Assembly (NCBI GenBank): GCA_015259235.1
Contig: JABZGM010000021.1
Span: forward strand, 1-18,781
Origin: Alloprevotella sp.
Lineage (GTDB): Bacteria; Bacteroidota; Bacteroidia; Bacteroidales; Bacteroidaceae
Length of the DNA: 18,781 nt
Direction of reading: 5' to 3'
In this document: piece by piece, positions 1 to 8,241 of the stretch
Layout: the number at the start of each line of letters is the position of its first letter
Position numbering within the stretch: position 1 is the first letter of the stretch
Made by a program: the position numbers and the translations under genes
The notes under the pieces: generated by a model
What the model was told of the DNA's origin: nothing
What the model saw: the letters and a program-made list of their open reading frames with translations, nothing else
Database searches by the model: none

Positions 1-210
1 ATGCTCACGCTCGAGAGTTGTTGTCCCTTTGCACGTTAAAATCGCGCCTTAGAAGTGTAAAGTTTTCTTTACGCACATTCCGTCCAGGACGCTGCAAGAG
101 AAGATGACTACAGGATAGTGTCGCGATGGTCGGTGACAGTCCGAAAAGGAGGCTTGCTCCCTAAAGTCGCTATGAGGGGATGCTCAGCAAGAGGGGCTAC
201 CTTACGAGGA

Positions 211-282
211 TTGTCCTAAAAAGCGACATTACCTGAAAAAGCGATATTGCCCGAAAAAGGGGTACTGTCCGAAAAACAGAAG
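211..282. repeat. Degenerate 18-bp tandem repeat, four units
   Basis: Four consecutive 18-bp units start at 211, 229, 247 and 265. Each has a short C/T-rich start, then an A5-type run in the same register, for example TTACCTGAAAAAGCGATA and TTGCCCGAAAAAGGGGTA. A related fragment, AGTCCGAAAAGGAGG, lies upstream near 138-152. The 18-bp period is a multiple of three, and the minus strand reads as a repeated Phe-Phe-Gly-Gln-like hexapeptide interrupted by a stop, so coding is unlikely. Its role is unknown. Confidence 0.8.
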
Positions 283-332
283 AAGTTGCTCTGCTCCCAT
301 CTATGCTCGGACTAGTCTTAGCTGTGATGCGC

Positions 333-418
333 GCTGAGGTGATGTGCTAAACAACAAAAAACGCGCCCAATCCTTACGGACTGGGCGCGTGATTTGTATA
401 GGCATGCCTCACCTCAGC
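333..418. repeat. 10-bp perfect inverted repeat bracketing the terminator
   Basis: GCTGAGGTGA at 333-342 is exactly repeated in inverted orientation at 409-418 (TCACCTCAGC), with the terminator hairpin in the 66 bp between. It could form an outer stem around the terminator in RNA, or be a remnant of a larger repeat. Function unknown. Confidence 0.75.
351..390 (-). terminator. Intrinsic terminator ending the minus-strand operon
   Basis: Bases 361-390 form a GC-rich stem-loop with two 13-nt arms and a 4-nt loop. Read on the minus strand, every pair is Watson-Crick apart from one G-U wobble; read on the plus strand that position is an A-C mismatch. The stem is followed on the minus strand by six T residues (A at 356-361 on the plus strand) and then more T-rich sequence. 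Both facts point to termination of minus-strand transcription, 65 bp after the susD2 stop. Confidence 0.93.
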
Positions 419-454
419 AAAGCGAAGTGAAATGACGGATATGCCGAGAGCGCA

Positions 455-2644
455 TTAGTTGCGAGACTTAGGGGCAGGGAGATACCAGTTACCAGTCACG
501 ATGCGATCGTAGAAATTACCGGTCTTGGTGGGTTGCTCATAAGGCTTGAGTTCGAGATCGCGACGAGAGATCAACCATGCCATCCAAGAGTTGGGGACTT
601 TTTCATCACCAGCTTTGTTGCGGTGACGCTGGATGCGCATGAGGTCGAAGTAACGATGACCTTCAAATGCATTGTCTAGCGCCATTTCATCAGCGATGAT
701 GGTCTCCACTGCAGCGATTTCAGCTTGTGTGGGCTCACTAGGTGTCAAAATACCCGTCAAGAAGACTTGGTCATATTCATCGCCAGCATCAGTAGCCGCC
801 TTTTCAACACGAATCTTGGTGGTATCGATTTTCATTTTGGCATTATCAACCAACATAGGCTTGCTGATGCTTACCCCTTGTCGTGCTGCTTCGTCGACAA
901 TGCGCTGAGCTACGACCTTTTCGTAAACCCAAATGGTGTCTTCATCGAGGAATATACCACAACCAGCAGCATGGATACCTACATTTCTCTTATTGGTGAA
1001 GGTGCTGAAGTTGAGATACTTCTTCTCACTAGCACGGACAACAGTGCTGAGACCAACACTCTTGTCGCCATCAATACCACCCACCAACCAAGGACGAGTC
1101 AATTTGAGCACTCTTGCAATGTCCTTCTTCGTATCGTCCGTGTAGACGGTATCGGTGAACTCACGTGACACCTCACGCGGCAAATTCTCCAGGCTCAAAC
1201 CAGAACGGAGCACATCGAATGCCATGCGAGGAAAACCAGCACGGTTGATGGCTTCAGCATACTTGAGATAAACACGACGGAGCGTGTAAACGGGAATGCC
1301 ATAAGTGAATTCTGGCAAAGATCTGAGATAAGCACCATCAGGAGAGTTGGGTGCCATGTTGAACTTCTGGATGAAGCGTAATTGACCACCTTCAGTGATG
1401 ATGATAGGTGCACTTTGGTTGGCACGAATGTCACCCAATTCAGGATACTTGACCTCCTTCACCGTGTTTCTGCTATCCTTCTCGAATTCGTTGTAAACGA
1501 ACACTTGGCTCTCATTGAGCTTGAGATAAGCATTGGCAGGTTGCACCTGGCGACTGCGATAGTTGGGAATCAAGTCTACACTACCAGATGAACTAGTTTC
1601 TACTTTCTTCTTACCATCTTTTTCTGTGCTTTCTTTAGTATCGCGACTAGTGGTAGAACTAGCGTCAAAGCCATAGATTTGTGGAATGCGCGAAAGCACT
1701 TGACCGAAGAAGCTGTTGGCTGCCGAAGGCACAGCGGTCAGCACTTGACCTTGCTTCACGACGTTTTTGTTCTCATAGAGAGAGTACCAGTCAGAATAAG
1801 CATCAAAGAGGTCAGAACGATCGCCCGAGCGACGAATAGCAGTAGAAACCTTGGTAACCCCGAATTTAGTGCCACGGTCAAGGAAACGGTGGAAGTGAGT
1901 GGCAGCTTGCTCGTAGTCGTCCTTGCTCGCTCCGCGGAGCAAATAGAGGTCGCCATAAACGAGGTCACCATTGAAGACGGTGAGAGCTTGTGCGAAATCG
2001 CCTGCACCAGTCTTGAAGTTAGGATAGTTGATGTAGCCCAATCCATTGCTGTAGGCATAGGCTTGCTTCAAACCACCGTGGTCTTCCAATAGCTTAAGAA
2101 GATTGTCAGGAGTAGCAAATCCGAGTGGGGGATTTTGCTCCCAACCCGTAGAAGCAGAGCTTACGGGTGTAGTGATGAAGGGTACGCTACCATATTGTTG
2201 CACTAATTGGAGATAAGTCCAAGCACGCACGAGCTGTACTTGAGCCAACTCACGGCGCATGTAGTAGCTATTGTTTTTCAGTGCCATAGAGTCTACCTTA
2301 GAGAGATAGAAGTTGCACTGGTTGATGACCTTGTAGTAGGCTGCACGGTTCAACAATTCGCTGCTACCGTCGGAAAGGTCGCGCAAATTGATGATGTTGT
2401 TGATGGAGTCGTTGGTAAACTCCGTAGCGGTGACAAGGTCGCCTCGCAATTCGCCAAGCAAGACGTTTTGCTCTACCACGCCTTGAAGATTGCGCAGAAT
2501 GCCGAAATAGAAATTGACAGTGTCACGACCTGAGAAGTTCTCAGCGTAACGGTCAATATCGGGAGTGAGCATATCTTCACACGAAGTGGTGAGGGCACCA
2601 AAGCCTACGAGGGCGAGAATCAGCGAAAGAAATGATTTCTTCAT
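455..2644 (-). CDS. SusD/RagB-family surface lipoprotein 2
   Basis: A 729-residue SusD-type lipoprotein, partner of SusC-like transporter 2. The signal segment ends in TTSC with lipidated Cys22; Thr at -3 is a weak lipobox, but the context (CEDMLTPDIDRY) is typical. The helical N-terminal region includes RRELAQVQLVRAWTYLQLVQ at about 130-149. The C-terminal SusD block includes the segment around GHRYFDLMRI and ends with the hallmark NWYLPAP. It is about 150-200 residues longer than usual. Part of the excess is a hydrophilic Ser/Thr/Lys/Asp/Glu-rich segment at residues 328-355 (bases 1580-1663), probably a disordered surface loop. It is the last gene of the cluster and is followed by a minus-strand terminator about 65 bp downstream. 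The ligand is unknown. Confidence 0.95.
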   Translation of the reverse strand: MKKSFLSLILALVGFGALTTSCEDMLTPDIDRYAENFSGRDTVNFYFGILRNLQGVVEQNVLLGELRGDLVTATEFTNDSINNIINLRDLSDGSSELLNRAAYYKVINQCNFYLSKVDSMALKNNSYYMRRELAQVQLVRAWTYLQLVQQYGSVPFITTPVSSASTGWEQNPPLGFATPDNLLKLLEDHGGLKQAYAYSNGLGYINYPNFKTGAGDFAQALTVFNGDLVYGDLYLLRGASKDDYEQAATHFHRFLDRGTKFGVTKVSTAIRRSGDRSDLFDAYSDWYSLYENKNVVKQGQVLTAVPSAANSFFGQVLSRIPQIYGFDASSTTSRDTKESTEKDGKKKVETSSSGSVDLIPNYRSRQVQPANAYLKLNESQVFVYNEFEKDSRNTVKEVKYPELGDIRANQSAPIIITEGGQLRFIQKFNMAPNSPDGAYLRSLPEFTYGIPVYTLRRVYLKYAEAINRAGFPRMAFDVLRSGLSLENLPREVSREFTDTVYTDDTKKDIARVLKLTRPWLVGGIDGDKSVGLSTVVRASEKKYLNFSTFTNKRNVGIHAAGCGIFLDEDTIWVYEKVVAQRIVDEAARQGVSISKPMLVDNAKMKIDTTKIRVEKAATDAGDEYDQVFLTGILTPSEPTQAEIAAVETIIADEMALDNAFEGHRYFDLMRIQRHRNKAGDEKVPNSWMAWLISRRDLELKPYEQPTKTGNFYDRIVTGNWYLPAPKSRN

Positions 2645-2690
2645 GATGGTGAAGTGTTGAATCTTATGTGATGTATGGGATGGGAGTCGT

Positions 2691-2750
2691 GAAAGTCGAG
2701 GGTAGCGAGCCCATTTTGTAGAATGGGACTCGCTGTTCCCTAATACTTTC
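2691..2750 (-). other. Long imperfect stem-loop in the susC2-susD2 spacer
   Basis: Paired blocks nest symmetrically: GAAAGT 2691-2696 with ACTTTC 2745-2750, AGGG 2699-2702 with CCCT 2738-2741, AGCGAG 2704-2709 with CTCGCT 2729-2734, and CCCATT 2710-2715 with AATGGG 2722-2727. It starts 11 nt after the susC2 stop in the direction of transcription. There is no T-run after it, so it is not a standard terminator. A role in mRNA stability, processing or partial termination between the two cistrons is inferred. Confidence 0.82.
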
Positions 2751-2761
2751 CTCGAGCAAAA

Positions 2762-5700
2762 TTAGAGGTTGATGGTCAAACCGAGATTGAAACTACGATT
2801 TTGCATCAACATGCCCGAATCAATACCTTGATAAAGCACTCCGTTGCCTGCGGTTACTTCGGGATCGCTGCCGAGATATTTCGTAAGGGTTACGACATTG
2901 TTGGCTTCACCCCATACAGAAAATCCTTGCAACCAAGAGAGGCTCACGGGAAGTTCGTAGGTGAGACGAACGCGTTTGAGCTTGAGGTAAGAACCGTCCT
3001 CGATCCAACGATCAGAGAAACGTTCGTTGTTGACCCAGTTGAGCGACTCGGAGCTCATAGTGCGTGGCTGATTTGTCTTTTGACCTTCAGTACGCCAACG
3101 ATTCACGACAGCAGTAGTTTGGTTCCAAATGTTGTTGGCACTTTCGAGCTGCATGCGCTGATAGTTGTAGATGTCGTTGCCCAAAGAGTATTTGAAATTG
3201 ACATCAAGAGTGAAGCGCTTGTAAGTTAGCGTAGTGAAGATGTTACCATAGAGGTCGGGATTGGGGTCACCAATCTTCACACGGTCGGCTTCATTGATCC
3301 AACCATCGCCGTTTTGATCGACGAAGTGAACATCACCTGCTTTGAAATCGCGTGAGGGCTGTGAAGAAAGTCCTGTAGGATATTTCAAACCTGCTGCCTT
3401 AGCTTCGGCAGTGGTAGAGAACACTCCTGCGGTCTTGTAGCCATAGAAGACTCCTGCGGCTTCACCCACTGCCGTAAGAATGTTGTCCTTACCATAAATT
3501 GAGCTGGTGTAACCACTCAACACCTTTTCGCTAGAAGCAATCTTTTGAGCTTTCTCGTCGAGAGCGAAGGTGCGGATCACATTGTTCTCTGTGAGAGGGA
3601 GCTTCGTGAGTTCGTTTTTGTAGTGAGCTACGCTAAATCCAAGGTTCCACTTGAAGTCTTTGGTGTTGACCAAGACAGCATTGACATTGACGCTAGCACC
3701 CGTGTTGCGAAGTTCACCTTCATTGGTCCACTGACGTGAAAGACCAGTGATGTCACTCACCGTGCGACGGGTGAGGAGGTCGGTGGTAACGGAGCGGAAC
3801 ACGTTAACGCCGAGTGCCAAGCGGTTGCGGAACATATTGAGTTGCAAACCTGCATTGAGACGGTGTGTCGTTTCCCACTGAATTTTGGGGTTGGCGATGT
3901 TAGCGAGTTCCAATGCTGTGGCACGATCCAAGAACTTGATGTTTTGGAAATAGGTGCGGGTAGCATAGTAGTCGAGATCGTCATTACCACTCATTTCGTA
4001 GCCAGCTGTGAGACGAGCATAGTCAATGAAGGAAACATTGAACCACTTTTCGTTGCTCATCACCCATCCAGCTTGCAATGAGGGGAAGATGCCCCATTTC
4101 ACGCCACCAAGCTTAACGCCGTTTTCGGCTTCCTTACCGAAACGTGAGGAGCTTTCAGCTGATGCAATGAGCTTAACGAAGTAGCGATTGAGGAAGTTAT
4201 AGTCTACATTGGCATAGTAGGCAAGGTTTACCCAACGGTCATTGACACCACCATTGCCAAGATAGTCGAGACGATAGCTGATGTTGGGCGTTTTGTCATT
4301 ACCATTGTTGTAACCTTCAGAGAAGCTATCGGAATATCCGTAAGATGCCATGCGGAATCCTCCGAAGACATCCCATTGATGCTTACCGTAGTTTTTGGTC
4401 CATTCGATGCGGAAATCATTGTTGATGGTGGTTTCTTTACCGAATTGTGTGGCGATGACGTTTTGCACCATACCAAGACCATCTACATACTTTCTAGGCG
4501 TTCCGCTGGCAGGCATGAAATACTTTTCATTGCTGCGAGTGAGCGCATAAGCAAAGCGGTTGGTGATAGAGAGGTTCTTGTTGATTTGATACTTCGGAGC
4601 TACGTTGAGCAAGAATTGAGTTTGCTCTTGGTAGTTCTTATTCTCACCTTCACCATTGTCAAGCACCCAATAAGGGTGTGCCAAACCTGCATATCCGAAG
4701 CGTGAAGCAAAGAGGAAGGGGTTATTGGCTGCTGTGTAGTCTTGTCCTGTGTACACACGTTGGTTGTGCACAAAGCCCAGTTGATTATTTCCTAAATAAC
4801 GGAGGAAATAAGCATAGGGATCTACAAAAGGTGACTGGATGAGCCCCAATACGTTGGGAGAAGAGATGTTTTTGCGCGCATAGCTGGATGCCCATCCGTT
4901 GTCGCGGAGGTTATAGGCGTTGCGCACATAGGTCATGTCCAAAGCTGTGGTGAAGCCGTCGAAGAGATTGATGTCGGTGTTGAAGCGGATGTTCAAACGA
5001 TTGAAATCATTCTTCTTTGCTGTAGCTTCGCTCTGGCTGTAACCCAAAGAGAGGTTGTACATTGCTACCTCATCACCACCTTGCACGTTCACGCGGTAGT
5101 TTTGCGTAAAGGCAGTTTGATAGAGCGGCTTCTGCCAGTTGGTCTCGTTGTGATAGAGATCATAGAAGAGGCTATTCTTATCTTCGTTGAGGAAGGGTAT
5201 GGACAAGTCTGAGGCACGGAAGCGAGCATCTGCAGTGGTTCCCAAGAATTCAGCAAGGTAGCTGCGATATTGGTTGGAATTCATCACTGGAAGGCTATTG
5301 GGCGCTTGCTCAAATCCGCCGAAAGCACGGATATTGATGCGAGTAGCCATAGAGTGACCGCGCTTTGTGGTGATGCGAATCACACCATTAGCACCTTCAG
5401 AACCATAGAGTGCAGTACCATTTTGCAATACTTCTACACTTTCGATGTCTTCAGTGTCCAAAAGGTTGAGGACATTGTTGTAGAAACCTTGGTGCAGCGT
5501 ATTGCGACTGTATTGCATGTCCCACACGAGTCCATCTACAACAACCAAGGGTTGTGCATTGGCATTGAGTGAGTTGATACCATTGATGAACATGGCTGCG
5601 CCTTGTGCGGGAAGTCCACCACGATTGATGGTACGGACCGCGCCATTGAGGCTTCGCTCGATGTCGTTTTCAATGGTGATAGCACTAGACTCATTGATGC

Positions 5701-6151
5701 GCGTGGCACGGCTTTGCAAAATGTTGGTGCCATTAGTATAGAGCGCAGGGAGTTGGTTGCTATAGAGATAGACATTGTGTGAAGACTGCTCGCGGAGCGC
5801 AATCTGCACGCCATTGTAACCATCGGTGGAAACATAGAGCGCAGTGACAAACTCGGGTACACTCAAGGTGTATTGTCCCTGTTCGTCGGTGAGCGCACTA
5901 TAATAGCGGTTGTTGAGGGCTTGCACGCGCACACCACTCAAAGGTTGCTTGGTGGCAGCATCGTAGACCACACCTTTTACCTCCTTCTTTTGGGCAACAG
6001 GTTGGTGCACGACTTTCTTATCTGCCATCCGTGTGCTATCACTTACTTCCGCAGCTTGTGCATTGAGCACGCAAGCCCCAGAAAGTACGAAGAGACTGAC
6101 GCCACAACGTAGGGCTGTTTGCATCATATTATTGCGATAATCAATATTCAT
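2762..6151 (-). CDS. SusC/RagA-family TonB-dependent outer-membrane transporter 2 (divergent plug)
   Basis: A 1129-residue SusC-type transporter. The N-terminus has a Cys/Leu-rich signal segment with likely cleavage at AQA near residue 33. ATG codons at residues 9 and 10 (6127 and 6124) would give a more typical signal peptide than the first ATG, so the start is uncertain by eight or nine codons. A carboxypeptidase-regulatory-like domain spans about 57-130 (KGVVYDAATKQPLSGVRV). The plug spans about 150-265, with LVVVDG at 202-207 and GTALYGSEGANGVIRITTKR at 245-264. The barrel ends RSFNLGLTINL. A loop-type motif, DQNGDGWIN, lies at about 943-952. No clear TonB-box-like segment is visible before the plug, and the usual Lys-Asp-Ala before the plug glycine motif is replaced by VLQNG. 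It lies 27 bp after FAS1 lipoprotein 3 and 117 bp before its SusD partner. It is clearly not a recent duplicate of transporter 1. Confidence 0.95.
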   Translation of the reverse strand: MNIDYRNNMMQTALRCGVSLFVLSGACVLNAQAAEVSDSTRMADKKVVHQPVAQKKEVKGVVYDAATKQPLSGVRVQALNNRYYSALTDEQGQYTLSVPEFVTALYVSTDGYNGVQIALREQSSHNVYLYSNQLPALYTNGTNILQSRATRINESSAITIENDIERSLNGAVRTINRGGLPAQGAAMFINGINSLNANAQPLVVVDGLVWDMQYSRNTLHQGFYNNVLNLLDTEDIESVEVLQNGTALYGSEGANGVIRITTKRGHSMATRINIRAFGGFEQAPNSLPVMNSNQYRSYLAEFLGTTADARFRASDLSIPFLNEDKNSLFYDLYHNETNWQKPLYQTAFTQNYRVNVQGGDEVAMYNLSLGYSQSEATAKKNDFNRLNIRFNTDINLFDGFTTALDMTYVRNAYNLRDNGWASSYARKNISSPNVLGLIQSPFVDPYAYFLRYLGNNQLGFVHNQRVYTGQDYTAANNPFLFASRFGYAGLAHPYWVLDNGEGENKNYQEQTQFLLNVAPKYQINKNLSITNRFAYALTRSNEKYFMPASGTPRKYVDGLGMVQNVIATQFGKETTINNDFRIEWTKNYGKHQWDVFGGFRMASYGYSDSFSEGYNNGNDKTPNISYRLDYLGNGGVNDRWVNLAYYANVDYNFLNRYFVKLIASAESSSRFGKEAENGVKLGGVKWGIFPSLQAGWVMSNEKWFNVSFIDYARLTAGYEMSGNDDLDYYATRTYFQNIKFLDRATALELANIANPKIQWETTHRLNAGLQLNMFRNRLALGVNVFRSVTTDLLTRRTVSDITGLSRQWTNEGELRNTGASVNVNAVLVNTKDFKWNLGFSVAHYKNELTKLPLTENNVIRTFALDEKAQKIASSEKVLSGYTSSIYGKDNILTAVGEAAGVFYGYKTAGVFSTTAEAKAAGLKYPTGLSSQPSRDFKAGDVHFVDQNGDGWINEADRVKIGDPNPDLYGNIFTTLTYKRFTLDVNFKYSLGNDIYNYQRMQLESANNIWNQTTAVVNRWRTEGQKTNQPRTMSSESLNWVNNERFSDRWIEDGSYLKLKRVRLTYELPVSLSWLQGFSVWGEANNVVTLTKYLGSDPEVTAGNGVLYQGIDSGMLMQNRSFNLGLTINL

Positions 6152-6178
6152 ATTCTTCGATGTTATAGTTTAGATGGC

Positions 6179-8146
6179 TTAATTGCCACGATAAGGCTTG
6201 AGAACTAGAGATACGATGTTGAGTGCACTGCAACGAATCTTATTGTCACTTCTTTTCTTCTTAGGCATGGTGAGCACCAAACGTGGGAAAGAATCGATGC
6301 CACTAGGCAATCCTGCATAACACTTGGGGAATTCAATGTACTTACCGAGCTTGATGGTATTGACCTTGCTCTGATCGAACTGGGGATTACCCTTCGCATC
6401 TTTTTCATCTTGGTCGATGGTAATGGACTTTGTAGCTTTACCATTTTCGTCGACAAATTCGAGTTCCTTACCTTCATCATCCACTACTTTTGCAGTGAAA
6501 ATCACACGCTCATCCTCTACATCACCGAAGTTGAGGTCGGTTTTAGAAGGAACCATCACAAGCTCTACTTCGTAACGCGTAGAGAACACTTGTGGCAAGC
6601 GGAAGTTGACCACCATCTCAGACTGGATGTTGTCGATTTGGAAACGAACGTAACTGCTGGTAGAGATGTCTCCTTTGACACCCGTCATAACTACGTTGCC
6701 CGCGGCATCCGTGATTTCCTTACCGCCTTCGTCCGTCTTGGCACGATACTCGTTATAGTTGGACTCATTGAGGGCTACAAATGTTCCCTTACCAGAAGCT
6801 GAACGCACGTTGTTGGTATTGAGGATGGTGAAGAAGCCAGAACGACCCATCAGGTATTCCAACTTTTTCACCCAGGCATAAGCAGGGTCCAAATCATATT
6901 TGCTCAAACGGTAGATGTAACCATTGGATGCTCGATAAGGTTTGAGTCCTGCGAAGACGGGATTGAGTGTGCTGTTCTTGCTAGTACCATCAGCTGCAGC
7001 ATTGTAGAACACTGTGCGCGCTGTAGAAATCAAGGAGTCAGCGTGCTGCACATAGGTGTTGAGTTGTGCTGAGTCTTTGCTATCAATGTTGCGCATGTAA
7101 TAAGGCGCAAAGAACATGTTGATAGCCATGTTTTGCTCAGTGATGCGTTGTTGCAAAGAGTCGGCAAGCGTCAACTTGGGGTCAGCTTTAGTAGCAGCGT
7201 CAAGACGGAACTGATCCTTCAAGACCTTACGGTTGAAGTCTGCACCGTTCCATTCGTAAGAATAGCGTGCACCATACTTCAAGATACGTCCAATCTTTTC
7301 TTTACCTTGTTCCCAGGCTTCGTTCGTGGGGATAAGCGCTACATAAGTAGAGTCTTCTTCACGAATGCTTGCATTAGCAACACCGAGGATTTCATTGCGA
7401 CGATTAATAAATGTGTCCACGTAGACCATTTGTCCCTTTTCGTTCAGTGCACCGGGTGTGGAGAGATTCCAGAGGGTGTCGACATGTGTGCGTGAAGCAA
7501 TCAAATTGTTGACGCTAGAGAACTTGGGATCGTGACCGAGATAGTCAAAGATGTTGTAGGCGAAAGGCGCAATACCGTTCAAAAGATGAAGACTACCATT
7601 GCTAGCGACTTCAGTGGTTCCTTGCACAGGAATGTTACTGAATTTGTCACCAGTGTAGTAAGCATTCTTGTTGTTCATCATCTTAATCTCTTGCTTGCCC
7701 GTGTAACCTTCGTGGTTAAAGCGAGCAATGTGATTTCCTACAAGCTGAGACCACACGTAGTAGGAAATGTCAAGCGCCTTGGTGCGACCTTCTGCAGTGC
7801 CGAGGGCAGCATATTTAGCTGCAGCATCGAGAGTGTCGTTCCAAGTCTTGGCATTGAAAGTTCCATTGAGAGGTGCCCACATGGTGAAGCTCTGAGGCTG
7901 ATTCAACAATTCAGCTGCCGTGATGGTAGCCTTGTGATCATTCTCATTGCTCAACACCTTGGTACGCTTTAAGATGCCTGCAAAGTCTGACAAATTGGGA
8001 TTGCTTTCAATCGTCTCCCAAAGGGTTTTGTCAGAACCCATGGTATTTTTGATATCAAAATGGTCGTCTGTGCAAGCACTCACAGCAAGCAGTGCCATAG
8101 TGGCAAGTGCACCACGAGAAACCCATTGACTTATTCTATTCTTCAT
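6179..8146 (-). CDS. FAS1 (fasciclin) domain lipoprotein 3 with C-terminal beta-rich domain
   Basis: A 655-residue predicted lipoprotein: lipobox VSAC with lipidated Cys25, then an Asp-rich mature start (TDDHFD). FAS1 domain 1 (about 40-195) has a degenerate H1 motif, FTMWAPLNGTF at 87-97, where the usual Thr/Ser-Asp/Asn pair is Leu-Asn, and H2 segment NGSLHLLNGIAPF at 183-195. FAS1 domain 2 (about 196-421) has a better H1 motif, YVALIPTNEAW at 268-278, and H2 segment NGYIYRLSKYDLDP at 408-421. Residues from about 425 to the end form a beta-rich domain (FRLPQVF, YEVELVMVP, LNIVSLVLKPYRGN) with an acidic Lys/Asp-rich stretch near 552-595. The two-FAS1-plus-beta-domain layout matches FAS1 lipoprotein 2, but sequence similarity is low, so this is an old relative and not a recent copy. 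It ends 27 bp before SusC-like gene 2. The ligand is unknown. Confidence 0.9.
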   Translation of the reverse strand: MKNRISQWVSRGALATMALLAVSACTDDHFDIKNTMGSDKTLWETIESNPNLSDFAGILKRTKVLSNENDHKATITAAELLNQPQSFTMWAPLNGTFNAKTWNDTLDAAAKYAALGTAEGRTKALDISYYVWSQLVGNHIARFNHEGYTGKQEIKMMNNKNAYYTGDKFSNIPVQGTTEVASNGSLHLLNGIAPFAYNIFDYLGHDPKFSSVNNLIASRTHVDTLWNLSTPGALNEKGQMVYVDTFINRRNEILGVANASIREEDSTYVALIPTNEAWEQGKEKIGRILKYGARYSYEWNGADFNRKVLKDQFRLDAATKADPKLTLADSLQQRITEQNMAINMFFAPYYMRNIDSKDSAQLNTYVQHADSLISTARTVFYNAAADGTSKNSTLNPVFAGLKPYRASNGYIYRLSKYDLDPAYAWVKKLEYLMGRSGFFTILNTNNVRSASGKGTFVALNESNYNEYRAKTDEGGKEITDAAGNVVMTGVKGDISTSSYVRFQIDNIQSEMVVNFRLPQVFSTRYEVELVMVPSKTDLNFGDVEDERVIFTAKVVDDEGKELEFVDENGKATKSITIDQDEKDAKGNPQFDQSKVNTIKLGKYIEFPKCYAGLPSGIDSFPRLVLTMPKKKRSDNKIRCSALNIVSLVLKPYRGN

Positions 8147-8181
8147 TGTGATAGGAAAGCTGAAGGTGAGAAATTATACAG

Positions 8182-8240
8182 CCTTTCTCTGGTTGCCGGC
8201 AGAGGCTTTAAGCCTTGCCAGCAACAGAGAGAAGGAAAGC
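8182..8240 (-). other. Imperfect stem-loop after FAS1 lipoprotein 2 gene
   Basis: On the minus strand the sequence right after the stop codon folds with a core GTTGCTGGCA paired to TGCCGGCAAC (one G-U), plus TTCTCT/AGAGAA outside and AGGCT/AGCCT with a three-base loop inside. A few bulges interrupt it. No T-run follows, so it is a possible 3'-end stabiliser or processing site between the two FAS1 genes and not a clear terminator. Confidence 0.72.
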
Positions 8241-8241
8241 T

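Larger units (their letters stand above)
1..454. other. Gene-free region downstream of the operon
   Basis: No convincing gene lies in this stretch on either strand; open frames are short and lack family features. It holds the terminator, the inverted repeat around it, the 18-bp tandem repeats, and a small hairpin at 57-72 (GTAAAG, TTTT loop, CTTTAC). A short GGAG/CTCC hairpin at 148-160 is followed by T residues on the minus strand and could be a weak backup terminator. I see no tRNA, rRNA or riboswitch. Confidence 0.7.

Noticed and set aside
211..282. CRISPR array
   Set aside because: Units are contiguous 18-mers with no unique spacers between them, are degenerate, and no cas gene is nearby.
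2645..2761. Separate promoter for susD2, and likewise for susD1 in 12340-12472
   Set aside because: No pair of Bacteroidota-type promoter boxes (TTTG near -33 and TAnnTTTG near -7) was found at proper spacing; the spacers are explained by the hairpins.
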